This document shows, piece after piece, positions 11,201 through 26,200 of a DNA stretch of 64,000 bases. Positions within the stretch are counted from its first letter, which is position 1; every line of letters starts with the position of its first letter. Below the pieces are notes generated by a model. That model did no database searches, was not told the DNA's origin, and was given only the letters and a program-made list of their open reading frames with translations. The position numbers were made by a program, and so were the translations under genes. Source of the stretch: Nectonema munidae (lineage: Eukaryota > Nematomorpha > Nectonematoida > Nectonematidae); the NCBI GenBank assembly GCA_030549495.1, contig JAUIRK010000889.1, positions 994,501 through 1,058,500 on the forward strand. The letters run 5' to 3'.

Positions 11201-14200
11201 ATCTTCGTGATCTTGTTGGCGTTGTTGCATTTGCTTAGCAACGTAGACTTCCACCTTGGTCGGGTCTTGGATCGCTTCATCACCCAGAGCTCGCATCAAA
11301 TTCGACATTTTCACTATAAAATTATTCGAGATACATTAACACATCATTTTACTCTATTAGAATGTTTAGAGCGATACCCATTCAATATAATTATATCAAT
11401 ATTGAATATAGCAAGCATTTTAGAATAGTTTGTGGAAAATTTTATCTAGCTGACGAAATTAAACATACCTTAACAATCTTTTACTTATTCCAATGATTAC
11501 AGCGATGCCTAGTTTTTTTAACAAAAGTTATTTAAAACGTAAACAATGTAGTTTGTGACGGATGAAGATGTAGAGAAGAGGGATTTGTTGCGTATTCTTA
11601 GAGAAGACACTTATCGAAAAGTGAAAGTTAGTTTAGGTAAGGATGAAGAAACCAAAGAAATGTCGTGTCGTTGGAAAAAATGAAAAAAAACAAGAAAAAT
11701 TCGATAAGCCCAAGATTATTATTGATTGAATGATTCAATCACTATGCGTTTTTGATTATTATATCAACGAACCTGTTTTCCGTCAATTATTATGTAAAAG
11801 AAACATGAAGGCATGATAGGAAAGATAAAGGAAATGTTATATATTATTATGAGATCCAATATAAACGAGTGAAGTTAAAATGTTATGTTTTTGAGTGGAA
11901 AGGAATAGGGTTAGGATTAGGGTTAGACCATAATTTATATGCTTTTAAAACTACAAAAAATTCTGCGGTAGTTGTAAAAATGATGAATGTCCAGCGGTGG
12001 TATTCTACAGGTTCAAACCAGTTAGCGCAAATTTCGTCAGCCCAATCTAACTGGTCGCTAACAAAATTTTTGTTCTGATTATGATTCTGAAAGAAAGCAT
12101 ATTTAACCCATTTAGTCCAATGTTCCCAAAAAGACGCAACGATTTCAGTAGTTCCTATTTTATTCTATTTAAAACAAGACTTCCTCTGCGTTTCTTTGGG
12201 AACATTGGTACCAAATGGGTTAAATACCTTTACTTTCTTTTTACAACTTTACCTTATAATAAACTTTTTTTTATAAATATTGCAATTTTTGAAAAACCTC
12301 TGTTTAAGAGCAACCTGTTTTAAAGCGCCATTTTTGTTTCCAAAGATGGCTGAAATAAATACGCTAGAGTGAATAGGTAGATACACTAAGCTTTGTCAAA
12401 AGTTAAAAAGCATATAAAAGCAGATCAGCAAGTGACACATTTGAATTTATTTGTTTCCGATGATTTATAAGTTTGAATATAAAAATTCCACTTTTAATAT
12501 TATTATACAATACTTGTATTTGTCATTTCATTTTTTAATAACAAAATTGGCCTTTTAAATCTTAATTATATTTTCACTAAAAATGTTTTTCCTTATTTAT
12601 TTTTTAAATAATTTTTAAAACAATTATTTTTATTTTGCGAAAATTGACGCTTAAAAATCGTTTTTCATCGGTGATAACCAAGGAAAACAAAAGTGCACTT
12701 ATATATGATTGAAAAATGACTTCGTTTAAAAAAATTGACTTTAACCCATTAAGTACCATAGAAATCAGACGATATCTAAAAAACGCAGACGATTTATATT
12801 CAAAGTCATTGAAAAAAGCAGACGAAGATGAAATTACTTATGTTCTCAAATGGGAGCATTGGGACTTAATGGGTTAAGCGTAAAAAATAGACCAAAAATG
12901 CTATTCTATGCTACAATAACATTTTCCAATCCATTATTGTATAAAAGCATGAAAGTTGTCGGGAGTCGAAGGAAACATATTTAACTACGACTCTGAATCC
13001 AACTCTAATTTCATAATTTACAAAAATGGGGCTGCGACTGCTTACAAACTTAACCCATTTACGACCAATGTTCCTATTTTGGAATATAAGTAATTTCATC
13101 TTCGTCTGCTTTTTTTAATGTCTTTGAATATAAATCGTCTGCGTTTTTTTTAGATATCGTCTGCTTTGCTTGGTCTTAAATGGGTTAATATATTCAAAGC
13201 CAACTCTTCGCTTCCGACATCGAGACTAAAGAAGTCTCACTTCGTATGCTTACAACTATTAACCCGTTATCGACCAGAATAATCAGACGATATCTAATGC
13301 AAAGCAGACGATTTTATATTTGTAATGTGACATATGTCGACTGTAGTCGATAACCGGTTAAACTATTATTTTTTCTATATTTAAAGAACTTTAAAATACT
13401 ACTTAATTTATTGCATGTGAATCTAGAAGATCTATTTCTATGTTTCGTGTTTATGCTTTTGTTTTTGTTCACTCTTTTTTCCATCTAGTTTCGTATACCA
13501 CATATATCATGTTTTAATTCGACATTCCTATATAAATCTAACACATCTATCATAGTTTTTTTTATAATCTAGATTACTTATAAAAAGGACTCTTAACACA
13601 ATTCGCCTATTTATAAAAGTTGGCTTTTGTTGAAGTAATAATTTGAACGTTTTACACAAACTTTATAAAATAGGACTGTTAACCTGTTTCTAAATTAAGT
13701 GCTATATTAGATAGCAAATGTTGAATTTATTGAGTTATGACTTGATAATAATTAAAAATGGTAAGTTAGAAATATCGACATTAACTTTTTTTCGATTTAG
13801 AATTTGTTTGTCAAAATAAACACAGAATGAAGAACAAGAAGCAACCGTTGATGTACACATTAATCAGTTATGACTACGAAATTTAGTCATAATGTATGTC
13901 ATTTTACTCAAAGACTTCAGCATACATATTTTAACCCAAAAATAAAAGCTATTTGTTGCGCATTGACAACTGAATTCAAGAACTAACTTTTTCTTGTATA
14001 AACTTGCGAGTAAAAGAATTCAGTTCTAAATCGGATTAAAGATCTAATATTTCCCAGTTGAAACTTATAAGGAGGAGCATTACATAGAAAATCTACAAAA
14101 ACATTTCTATCCCTAGACTAAACTGAAGAGATTTAAGAATCCTATGTTTTTGAGACTTATTGTTGAGAACTCTGGCTCTTAAAATTCTAAAATCCCAAAA

Positions 14201-17200
14201 TATCTAAAAATAGTAATGATGGAACGAGTACTTGAAATCAAAATAGGATAAAGATGTAATATCAAGGCTTTCCTTTCTTTCTTTTCAGCATTTATCGATC
14301 ATTTAAATAATCCCCAAGTCTGTGAAGTTTTAAGTATTTGATTATATAGAAGAAAGTATGGACGCAAAGATATTTTTAGAAGAAAACAAAATGAAGAATA
14401 AAAACAAAACCTTTTGGCTCTGGAGGAGGAATGAGACCCAGCCGAATTTTTTCTTGCGTTTCAAGCCAAGCCTCGCGTCTATTCTGTCTGCGAAGTTTTT
14501 TGCGCTCTTTATCAGTGAGCATGATTGTAACGGGAACTTCCTTCTTAACGACTAAACACAAAACGCATAAAGAATGAAGGCGAAAGGGAACGAAGAATAC
14601 CGGATGTTTGAATTTGGATAGGATGTTCGATCAAGTTATTGATCACGTCAAAGTTCATTTCTTCAATGCTTTTATCGAGACTTGGAAAAGAAAAAATACA
14701 CGATTTAAGCGAAATGGTGCTGACGTTTCATTAAAAAGTCCGCCACAAATTATGCACAACACAATAAAAAAAAGAGTAAAAAGCTCCTCCTCTACCATCA
14801 CAACCATATTTAAAGGTAACTTTTGAAAGTTTATTTTTAGAACATTTAATATTTTTTATGCTTTATATAATTTAAAAAGGTAAGCTAAAGCGTTTAAAAT
14901 TAACAAACTCACATATTCTATAATTTACCAAATTATGATTATTTACAAAAATAATTTATACAAAAAAGGTATTGCCTGACATCATTTTATTACTTTATTT
15001 GATAAATAAATATTAAAAATATTTTTAAAATTTACAAAACTTACGTTATAATTTACAATATTTCATAAAAAAAAAAGTTAAGCACAGAGAAGGGATAAGC
15101 TAAACAAATGCAAAAAACTTCATTGATGCAACGTTGAGAACGTTGCTTTAAATATATAAAAGTCCATGGAAAAAGAAAACAGAAGAATATGTTTCAGAAT
15201 TCTTGTCTTCAAATGGTCCAGTGAATCGCAATATAAAATCCTTTCATCAATAAATTTTTTGACTTCTTTATTATGTGCATACACTCTTTATGAAATATAC
15301 AATGTGAATCTCTCTAAATTGAGGGTATGGCGTTTACAGTAGGTTTATGGCATGGTTCTTCATTTTCGGCTAATGGCTTATTCCATCCATTCATTGATTT
15401 AGTAGTGATGTAAGGAATGATAGAAGAAAAGTTTAAATATGAATATTTCGGTCTAAAGAGAACCCCATTTTGGAGAATTGTTAACTATCTTGTTCGGTCT
15501 ACTTTTTACACGTGAATCGATAAATTCATCGATGTTAAATTCATGTGGCGCGTTAAACGGAAACTTCAGATATGATGAGATGGATATGAAGAAAAAAAGC
15601 TTCGGGGTTTTTAAATACGTCACAAAGTCGATGTTGGGGTTTATTCTTTCAGGACTTTAATACTTCGATTTAGAATTACATTTTGGAACTCATTTTCAGA
15701 GCTGAGAAATTGGAGTCGAAGTTGAAGGCATTTAAGAGATTATTCGGAACAATGCCCGACCGAAATTACACAAGTTTTATAGTTAGCACAAAACTTTTTA
15801 AATATATCTGTAGTTTTTTTTTGTCTTTAATATCATTTTCTAAAACCATGACTTTTATTAATTGAACAGAATCCGTCTATTTTTTAAACTTTGAAAAAAA
15901 CATGTATATAAATAACAAATGACAAAATAAATGGTTATTATAAAGCGTAGTTCCATTCAACGTAACACTTAGCATAGTTATAGCAAAAATAGAAGGAGTC
16001 AGAGTAGATGTTTTTATTGCGGATCCTCACACCTCTGTAATTACACAGTTTCGTTGATTAATAAGAGCGGGCATCAAATCATTCAATGAATTACCTTTGA
16101 TTGTCAATGATGAGAGAGTCCCACCATTCAACGTCAGGAACGTCTTTGTCCAGAACAACCTTGGAAGTAGGCTCAATCAACGAGAGTTTGGCAGCGGAAA
16201 CAATGCCAGTCTTCTTTGCTACGCGATTGATCTCGTCTTGTAGTTTGTTCAAGCGCTCCTAAAAAAGAATGATGAAATCAAGAGTTTACACATTTTATAT
16301 CCAGGCACGAATTTCTAAACCTACTAAACCCAAAAGTTACACAAAAATTTTTTACCCTAAGCAGTGGTTGAGAAAGTAGGGGTAAATTAGCTACAGTGGC
16401 TAATTTCGCATTTTTTCAGGGGTAACGAGTGATGATAAGTAAAAAAATTGAAAAATTCACATAAATATCTTTATGCGAAAATGAGTTATTATTTGTTGCT
16501 GCAATTGGCAAAGAAGTGTTTCATACGTACACGACAAAATACACGATTTAACATGAAAGGCATTTTATTCACTGCACAACTTTTGAGAATATATTTGACT
16601 AAATCAAAATGTATGAAAGCTAGAATGACACAATTAGCTCTGTAGATTGTCTTTAATCAGTGAGTAAAGTTTTTTAAAATCGTTTAATGAAATTTTATGG
16701 GCATTGATTTGTAGTTAAATCTACGTGAACTCACATTACTTGTGTCAAATTAAATTGAATCCTTAATTCTAAAAAGGATTTTTGATCTTAGGAATCTTAT
16801 CATGAAAATGTATCGTTTTTTTAAGAGTTTTGAAAAAATCTAAATTTTTCGCATTTAAATTAGGTCATTTGTACCAACTCAAATCACTCCCAATTAAAAA
16901 TTCACTTGCAAAATGAAATTCCATGACATTTCATTCATAGAGGTACAATTCGTTTGGATAATAATTAATTAGTCAATGAAGTGTTCTCCTGCAAAATAAT
17001 TTGTGTTAACCCTTTCAGGCATTGATTTTCTATCATCTCCTTTCTTTCTCAATGAGTTTTATATAACTTAAGCAGATGACTTTTGGGACGCTTGAAAGAG
17101 TTAAACGTCGTTTCAGTAAGCTTATAAAAAAAGAAAAAAATGAAAGGTTAGTGCCTGAAAGGGTTAAACATCGTTTCAGTAAGCTAACTAATAAAATACT

Positions 17201-20200
17201 TAAAAGTAAAAAAAAATGATCAAAATGAATAATAATTGAAGAGGAAGCTTCTATTCATTTTCAACGCAAAATGGTGGATTCAAGAATATGAGTTTTACCT
17301 GGGTGCGAATAAGTTGCGCCATCTGTTTAAATTTTCCTTCTTCGAAAAATTTGAAGGATTTCTTGGATTTGCGATCTGTAGGAATACTTTGTAGAATTCG
17401 AGGATCAAAGAAGTTTGACTTTGACTCTGTTTTTTTAATGGAAACTTTTTTCTCCGCCAAAACCTGTTTGAATTCCTCTCTTTTAATCGCTCTTATATTC
17501 GCCTAAATTAAAAAAACATTAAAATGATATTTAATTTCATTGATTTTATTGATCACTTATCAGTCTAGCGTGACCTAATGACACAGCTAAAAAAAGACAT
17601 GGGCTATCCGGTCAAGCTAGAAGTAAAAGTAGCAATGAATCAAAAGAAAATAGGACGCTTAATCGGAATTAGAGTTGGGAATCGTGAGAGTCGTGTTATG
17701 TTAAGGTATTTTGATCGGAATTATATCGGGAAAATTTACTTCCCTTCTCAATTCTTTTATTCTGAATCCTTGATATGTATAAGAGCTGTGAAAGACTTAA
17801 CAAATATAATCATGAGCTTGCGTTAGACATTTGCCAATTTGTCATGGCAAAAAGTGGAAATGCAGTTAGCGAACAGAAATTATAACTTTTTCGCAAGTTT
17901 GGCGAACCCACTTCTCTTTAGTAAAATAAATCCACATATTTTATTCCTTGAGATCGATACTTTTTAAGCTGCTTTCTTTCTTAACACATTTACGACCAAT
18001 GTTCCTATTTTGGAACATAAGTAATTTCATCTTCGTCTGCTTTTTTCAATGACTTTGAATATAAATCGTCTGCGTTTTTTAGATATCGTCTGCTTTGCTT
18101 GGTCTTAAATGGGTTAATGCAATTTTATATATTTAAGTCAGACGATTTTCATTTCTTAGTACACCGATGTTACATTGATCCTCAAACGATAAATTTAACT
18201 ATAAAGCATAAATTTGCTTCACGAATTCTATCGTGAGCTGTATTGCTAGGGGCCCCTATAAAAAAAGGGTTCTGTCAGCGAGTGATAATCGAGAATTTAT
18301 GTGTAAACAAGCTCACTAAAATCTAAATGATTGCAAAGCTTTTAGTGTATTAACCAGAATTCCGATTTTTGAAAAATTGGCTAAAAAATTCGTATCTGAA
18401 AAATCTATAATGTTTTAACGTTCCCTTTAAACTTTGCCTAACGTTATATATTACATATAAATTTTTATGTTTAAAATTTTTTATTGAAGATCAAATGGAT
18501 AATAATTAATATGATGTGTAGCTATGAATTGTGGATATCAAAAAAGTTACGATTCTATACCCACTATTCCTGAGTAGCTAAGATCATTTCATTTTTTCCT
18601 GCAGATAAAGTTTTAAGTAATGAAAGAAAGAGTAGGGAAACAATATATATATATGTAAAGTGTTGATAGCAGAATTTATTTCAGTAATATCAAGACTCAA
18701 GCGTCGGATGAAAGACGGTGAGTGATAAATGTTGGACAAAATACTCAATTTTGTCATTATACTTAGAAATTAAAACAGCCACTGTTAAAAAGAAAAATAT
18801 TGGTATCAGCATGAAAGATCCGAATTTTTTAAGAATTCCAAACATTACTAGAGTAAGTGCATTTTGTTAAGAGTGTAAAAGGAAGATGGCTTCATGCGAG
18901 AAAAGGGGGAAGCAAACCTTGAGAGTAGGCATTCGTTGAATGAGTTGGATGGCGTTGCCACATGGGTCAATGCGATGGCCTTTCTCATCGAGAATGAGTG
19001 GCGTGGGCTTCAGAACGAGCTTGGAGCTTTTGAGCGCGTTGCTGCCAGCGACTCCCAATTGATTACTACACAGTTGAAGTGAAAAGAGTGCAAGCATCAC
19101 CACTTATAAGAAGTAGCTGAGAGACTTACGAAGTAGAGAAAAAGCTGGCAACGGAAGAATTGGGTGACGCTTGGTGTGACTGATTGATTGGGGTGGATTT
19201 CTAAAAATTTGGAGAGAAAAATTAGATATGGGATACTACACAATACGCGCATTAGGAGTGTAATATGTGATTGAGGTAGGAAATTTACGGAAGTGAGAAG
19301 ACGTCGCAATGCTTTCCCGAATTAAATAAACATTTGGGCGTGTGAAGAGGCAATTTTGTTTTCATATTGAAAATCAAAAAACTATGAAACTGTCATTTAA
19401 AAGTAAAGAAATTTAAACTTCCTAATCATCATATATCAATAAGGTTTTCTTTATAGCATATACACAAAGTCAAATCTATTCAAAAATATGTCATTTTTGA
19501 ATTTTATCTTATTACCGAATACTTAAAAAAGAAGCTATATTTTCGTCACGCAAAAAATCCTGAAGAGAAGAGGGAAAATTTTAACGATTTTTCTACCAGC
19601 ATGGTCAGGGTTGTGCAGTTGAAAGGATATTGTGCGACTAACTCCCCATATTTATGATTTTTGTCTCCGACTCCAGCTATTTGAAATTTTGCGACAGAAA
19701 CTACATTTATGTATCGTTTTTTTAGCACTGATGACTCCCCCTATTTAAAATCATACAACGTTGAGTTGACCTTAAGGATTTATAATTCAAAAATCAAACA
19801 ACCTACAAACTAAAAAACTATAATTATGCAATATCAACTTTTCTGGCGCAAATATCAAGAGTTTCCAACTTCAGATGATGTAGCACTGCTTTAGAAACAT
19901 CCGTTATAAATTACTGACTCACTAGATAGTTTTCAATATATAAAAAATGTTAAAAGTGTGATGACATGTATGATATTTCAAGGTGGTTTGTGAATGTTGA
20001 ATTCAGATAGTCATTGAAAGATGCCCCACATGTTACACGTTTCTGCTTTGTGTTGCAAGTAAAATGTTTCATCCACTTTCTTGAGCATAACTTATTAAAA
20101 TGTTGTTTTATTCGTTTGTATTAGTGGTATAGTGTCTTTCTTGCATTGTCTTCAAAGCAATAATATTTCCTTAGCATTTTTATCTTCTAAGACAAAGGAA

Positions 20201-23200
20201 TACGATTCATAAACGGAATGTATCTTATATTTTATTTTTAAAATATTCTCTTTAAAAAAAATTTTCAAACAACTTCCTATACATAAACTGATACAAGCTA
20301 ATTTTAACGTAAAATAAAATGTTCATTCTTTCAGCCTTTTTCTGTGACTTTCAAGATACAAGACTTGAACTAAAATGATAAACACTTTTATGTTGCATTT
20401 TTGAGATATTTATAATTTATAATGTAACAATTATTCTCAAAACATGCGACACCACGAACTTCGACTCAACAACCCGTGCATGATAATGATCTAGGATTTA
20501 GATTTTCATGAATTGGAATTATTTGGAGTGCAAAGAAATTCTCCTCATATTAAAAACAGTTAAAATCATTATCAAAGTGGGCATCCTTTTTGGAATTTTT
20601 TTAAGCTGAGAAACTTTTGAATATTCAAAATTTTAATTTAGAATTAAAAAAATTTTTTTTCTTTTTTTTCCCTTTGAAAAACATCAACACATTTTGAAAG
20701 ACTTTTAGGATTATTTATATCATTTCAAGTAGATCTGTTTCTTGTCTATTCTTTCGTACATCTTGAATAGTTGAAAATTGATTCGGTGTAAATAAAATTT
20801 TTGGCATGAAAGGTATATCTGAAAGGGGGATTGATATCAATCTAAATTGAGTAATATCTAAAAAAAAAAGCCGTAAAAATTGGAAGATAACACCAAACTT
20901 GAGAGTCACATGGAAGAAATTAGAATAAATTTGACGCATAAGTACTCAATCTTGAATAGAAAAATCATTTTATAAGGGGCATTTTTTAAAAAAATAAAAT
21001 TTCCATAGACAAAGAGATGTAATTTCAGAAAATAACGTTACTTTTGAATCTTAATTCAAATTTGTGACAAAGAAGTCATTCAGTCCATGGTATAAAGGGT
21101 TGAGGTGTATCACTAGCAGGAGTAAGGGTATATATAGTAAGTTTGTCTTGAGTGGTCTTGGGAGATCATTGATAATGAAAAAATATGACGATTTTCGGTA
21201 GGTATTATATTAGGATTATTTTTAATGTTAACTTTGATTTTCAAGTGTAAATTTTGAGACAAAAGTAAAAAAAAAGAAATTTTTTTTTTAATTTTAAATC
21301 TTCGATAAAAGGATAATGAGCTACTCATTAAAAAAATAGAAAGAACGCCATCTATAGCCAACTTAAAACATGTTTTTGGAAAAAAAGTTTACAGTTGGTA
21401 AATAAATATTTCACATTTTTATTTACTATTCCCATTCAATTATGCCCCCCCCCCCCTAAATTTTAAGAACCCCTACCCTATCTAAATAATCTGTAGGGAC
21501 CCATCTTATCACTGCCTCAATAGGAAAGATTTTTTGTGAAAATTGAAAAGAATCCGTATATGCACAAGTGCAATGAATGAATAAGTGAGTGATAAAGGCA
21601 GTACACTAGCCAATTGCATTTTGGTTTGGGCGATCATCTTTTTCGCCATCTCAATTCGCTCCTGAATCTCTTTTTGCGAAATCTCAGAAGGATCAAAGGA
21701 AGCTTGATTGGAACCATTGTTAGCTTTCGCATCAACCTTATTCTGCTTGAAATCTTGACTACTTTTCGCATTCTGAGATATCTAAAAGTAAACATAACAA
21801 ACGAGTTATACAATTTCTTATATAAGCATTTCGTTTTTAATTTTTATATCAAATTATATATATTTTTTTTTATATTTTTTATCGAATTTCACAGAACAAA
21901 AAATTATCGAGAATGAAACAAAAGTTAAAGTTATTTTATAAACGAGGAATATACTATGACAAATCTTTATTGAAAAGAATATTTCGACTCTATCCCCCTT
22001 TTTCAACCGATGTAAAGCAGAAAGCTAGAGGAACGTTTTTTGTGGTGAAGATGTAAGGAAGAGATTTTACTCAATACAAATGCATTCACTTCTCTATCTC
22101 GTTACTTTAATCTATCAAGCGTGTCTAACTACAATTGTAGACTTCACAACACACACATATTTTATCTACCTTTTACCTGTTAATAATATGATTATATTCA
22201 ATACTAACTCCATCGATAAACATCATACAAATACTAACATATAATTCATCAATCACAAGATATCCTTTGTTTACATCTTCACCATAAAAGCAGTTTCCTA
22301 TATTTCAGCAAAATTACAAGATATAGATAAAAATTTAAAAGAAAAAATAATTTATTGATTGAGAATATCGATCATAATCTAATCCTGGATAAAGCTACAT
22401 TACCTCTAAAAAAATATTTTCTGATGCTGTTAAAAAACAAAAAGAACCCCCCCCCCCCCCATTTTGGATTTAATGCATCATTGTCGCTGATAATCCCTAA
22501 GCTTTTTGATAAAGATGAAGAAAGAAGTTCAAAGGCAATTGAAAATAAATTGAATCCAGCGTTTGACAAGTTGTGTTTTAATAAATTTAAAAGAACAAAA
22601 GAGGATTCTCTAATTTTGCAAACTTCTGATGCAAATAATAATAAAAATCTAAGAACACTGCTCAAAGAAAAGAATTACAAGTCTGAAGATATAAAAACTA
22701 AGTCTCCTTTCTTTTGGCTTAAAGGTATTAACAAAAGTATTCCCTTTGAAGAAGTTAATAATATAATTTGCAACCAAAACAATGTTCATCCCGATAACAT
22801 TTGAATATGTTCACATTTTTAGGTAAGTCTGAGGATTTTTATAATATTGGTAATACAATTTAAACCAGAAAAATTTTAAAATAAAAAAGAAATTTTATTA
22901 AAAACAGTTTTTAAGAAAGGTAATCATAAATTGAAGATTGACGCATTTTTTTGCTCTCAATGACATAATTTTGAAGAGACTTGTGTTTTTTCAAATCGTT
23001 GTCACTTTTTTCTCTCTATGCATCATTTGTAAGGCTTCTAAAGGAAATACTTTGGAATCACTTCCTTCATCAGAAGCTACTCTTCGAAATTTTTCCCGTT
23101 GTTCCAAGGCATTCCAGTTCATGATCACAATCAATGAAGTCAGCAGCAAAATGGAATTTTTTCTATAAAATTATTTGTTGCATCTCTCGCTGCTCGTTTA

Positions 23201-26200
23201 ATGTTATATTTTTATTATTTAAAACAGGGCGTTTATTGAAAGAATTCTTGATAGTCTCAATTGATACGCTCTTCCATGATTGCTGTAGCAAGTAAAGTGC
23301 ATTAAGTACTGCAACAGACTTTGCAGCCTTTTCCATATTTATTTAAATCTTGACCGCTATCTAAACGATCTATAATTTTTTTCATCAAATTTTTTCTACA
23401 ATGAGCTTTGACACTTCGTATTATACCAGCATCCATTGGTTATAATGGGCCATTCACAATTGACATAAATCTTTTTTTCTTAATCTTAACACCCCCCCCC
23501 CCAATTGTCAACTTTTTAGTATGCAATTAGTTTACAAATTCTTCATTTGTCAACTTATCAACATTCACCCAGTCTTTGATTGACATCAATTGTGAATTAC
23601 CTCTAATATAGAAGTGGTAATAAGTAAAAAATATTCTATATTTGAAGTTTTAACACTTTTTGGATGCGCAGGACACTGGTCAAGAATCAAAGCAAGTTTT
23701 CTCTTTTCTTTCTGCATTTTATTGTCTAAAGATAAAAGCCAATCACAAAAAATATCTTTAGTCATCCAGGATTCTTTATTGTGTTTATACTGAACAGACA
23801 AATTATTTTTCTTGTTTTTAAAACATCTTGGACTTTGAAACTTTCCAATTACTAACAAAGGTAAGTTTTTGGAACCAGTCATGTCTGCTCCAAGTAGCAG
23901 AGACAATATATTTAATGTTTTTTTACTTCCACTAACAGCTTCATTTTTCTTAGCGAGTTTACCACTTGGTGTTGTGGCTCTATAATAAATACCTGATTCA
24001 TCTGCATTAAATATAAAACTTTCAGAATACTTTTTTAGAATATCAGTTATAAAAAAATTCTACCATTCTTCTGCATTTTTTATATCTGCGCTTGCTCTTT
24101 CTCCATGTTCAGGCTTGGGAACTATATTAACTCTTTTTTAAAATCTCTGCAACCATCTCGTTGTAAAATTGGCAGGAGTTGCTTCAGAAAATTGAGTTAG
24201 TTCACTATGAAGCGATTTTGCTTTCTCCATCAAAAAAGGACCTGAAAGTTGTACTATTTTCAAAGTGAGAGCGAAAAGAGTAAATGTATACAAGCACAAT
24301 TACACAATACAAGTATATCTACAACTAGCTATATCTATACAGCATAGGTTATCATAAGCAATTCAAAATATATAAGAACCCCTACTATTATATAACTGTT
24401 TTTTATCTATAAATCTGAGTTATGTATAACGCAAAACGTGCTTATAACGATTTATTTGTTGTATATACTCTAAAATAAATGGGATTGTACGTGTATGTGC
24501 TCATATCGAGTTTGTGCTTATAAGCGTTGTTTATATTGAATGCATACTGTATATATATTAATTGTATGGTCCACGAGGTGGAATTATTACGTAGTAACAT
24601 TAAAATCTCTTATCACTGTAATAATAAGTATACTCACTATGCTTTAATAGGAAAGTTGAAATAGGAAAGAAACGCAATTTTGTCACCTGTGCTCTTTAAA
24701 TAATCTTGAATTTACCCAGACTTGCAATTCTCGGTATTGCGTTACACTCAATAAGTTGAAAGATTTTCATAATAATACCAATACAGTCGAACCTCAACAT
24801 CCGTCATGTTATTTTTGGTAACGGAAATTTTATTTTTATTTTTACCTCGAAGTTCCGTCAGTCTCAACATCCGTCACCGTCATCAAATTTTAGTAACCAA
24901 TGAATAATTTGAATATAAAAATTGTCTCGATATTGCATCAACTTGGTGCACACATTCATATGATTTTTTGGTGATGATGACAAAAAATATCACACATATC
25001 ATACATTGCATATAACTTCGCAAATGTTCTTTTCAAAAGGAAGGGCAAATCTTTCTCTGAGTTATGATTTAGCTGTCACAATCTTTCTGACACATCTCCC
25101 TCTTTCATCAATCATTTTTATTATTGACCAGAAGGTATTAGACATTATAAAAAAAAATTTGATAATTTTTTACTATCTGCGTTCTGTAAGTGTTTATAAA
25201 AGAGCAATTTTTCTACTTTAAATTATATCTTTATTTTTTCCTTTAGAATTATAAAATATATATCAATAGTTTTAAATAAAAATGTTTTATGATAAAGTAA
25301 AAAATATTTAAAAACTAGATGATAAAAAAGAAGTACACTTATTAAAATTTGCATGTCTAACAAAACCACATTATTGTTTAAAAATCGTAACATAGTTATT
25401 AATCATCGGATATTGTAAATTCCGTTTCGAAGTTTTGATCAATTTCCCAAATAATAATTGTCTTAAGTGGCATTTATTTCAATTGAAATGCAGAATTTTT
25501 TGAAATAATATTGAATTATTCAAGGTGTTGCAATTAGTTTAAAGAAAATATTATTGGACTATTCACAAAAATAAATTTTTTTTATTTGGTGTATGAAACC
25601 TCTCACCCTCCGTAAATGTTGAAAAAAAGGTCTTACACGGCAAACTTTTGGGTATATAAAAGAATAAAGCTGAACAGTTATGTAAATTATTTAAACTTTA
25701 ATAGGATAATATGAAAAAATTTAAGCTGCTATCTTTTTTGATTGACTGTCCATTCAGCACATGAGTAGACCAAAATAAAGTGACAAGGTAATATTTTGGG
25801 CTGGTAAATTCCGTCCATTAAAAAACCGTTTTTTAGATGGGGGACAAAAAAGTTTAATCTTAGTTTTTGCTTTGTATTTTAAATGGGGTCTTTTGCGAAA
25901 AGGGGTCTTAGTATAATCTGGATTTTACTGTAGGTGATTAATTTTATTTTTTTTCTTTTTTCATATAGAGTTTCAATTTAATGACTATTATAAAAATAAA
26001 ATTCGATAAACTTTTATTTCAAAACAAGATTTATTGTATTTGTTGGTATTTTAAAATTTTTTTAAATTATTTTATTTTATTCTTAAGATTAGTATTACTT
26101 TTTCAATGGCTTCTTTAAAACAAGAAAAACGCTCACGTACTGATTTATCAGTAGAAAAAAAACATTCAATATGCTTGTATAAAAAGGAAAAATCTGAAAC

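Larger units (their letters stand above)
18118..21604. other. PRPF3 introns 3-5, remaining sequence
   Basis: Apart from exons 4 and 5 nothing coding is seen. AT-rich with T-tracts. Confidence 0.4.
22920..24549 (-). mobile_element. Tigger/pogo-type DNA transposon relic T2
   Basis: Minus-strand transposase relic. At its 5' side the sequence reads inward from 24549 as CAGTATGCATTCAATATAAA, with CTCGATATGAGCAC further in, and is followed by TA, a typical Tigger terminus. The matching distal end was not found, so the left limit is set by the end of coding similarity. Inserted in PRPF3 intron 2, same strand as the gene. Confidence 0.65.

Noticed and set aside
14358-14555. Plus-strand frame of 65 codons
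   Set aside because: Antisense shadow of PRPF3 exon 9.
25676-25931. Second small Tigger-like element nested in T3
   Set aside because: A right-type end (GGATTTTACTG|TA) is present, but a convincing left end could not be found, so it is only mentioned under T3.
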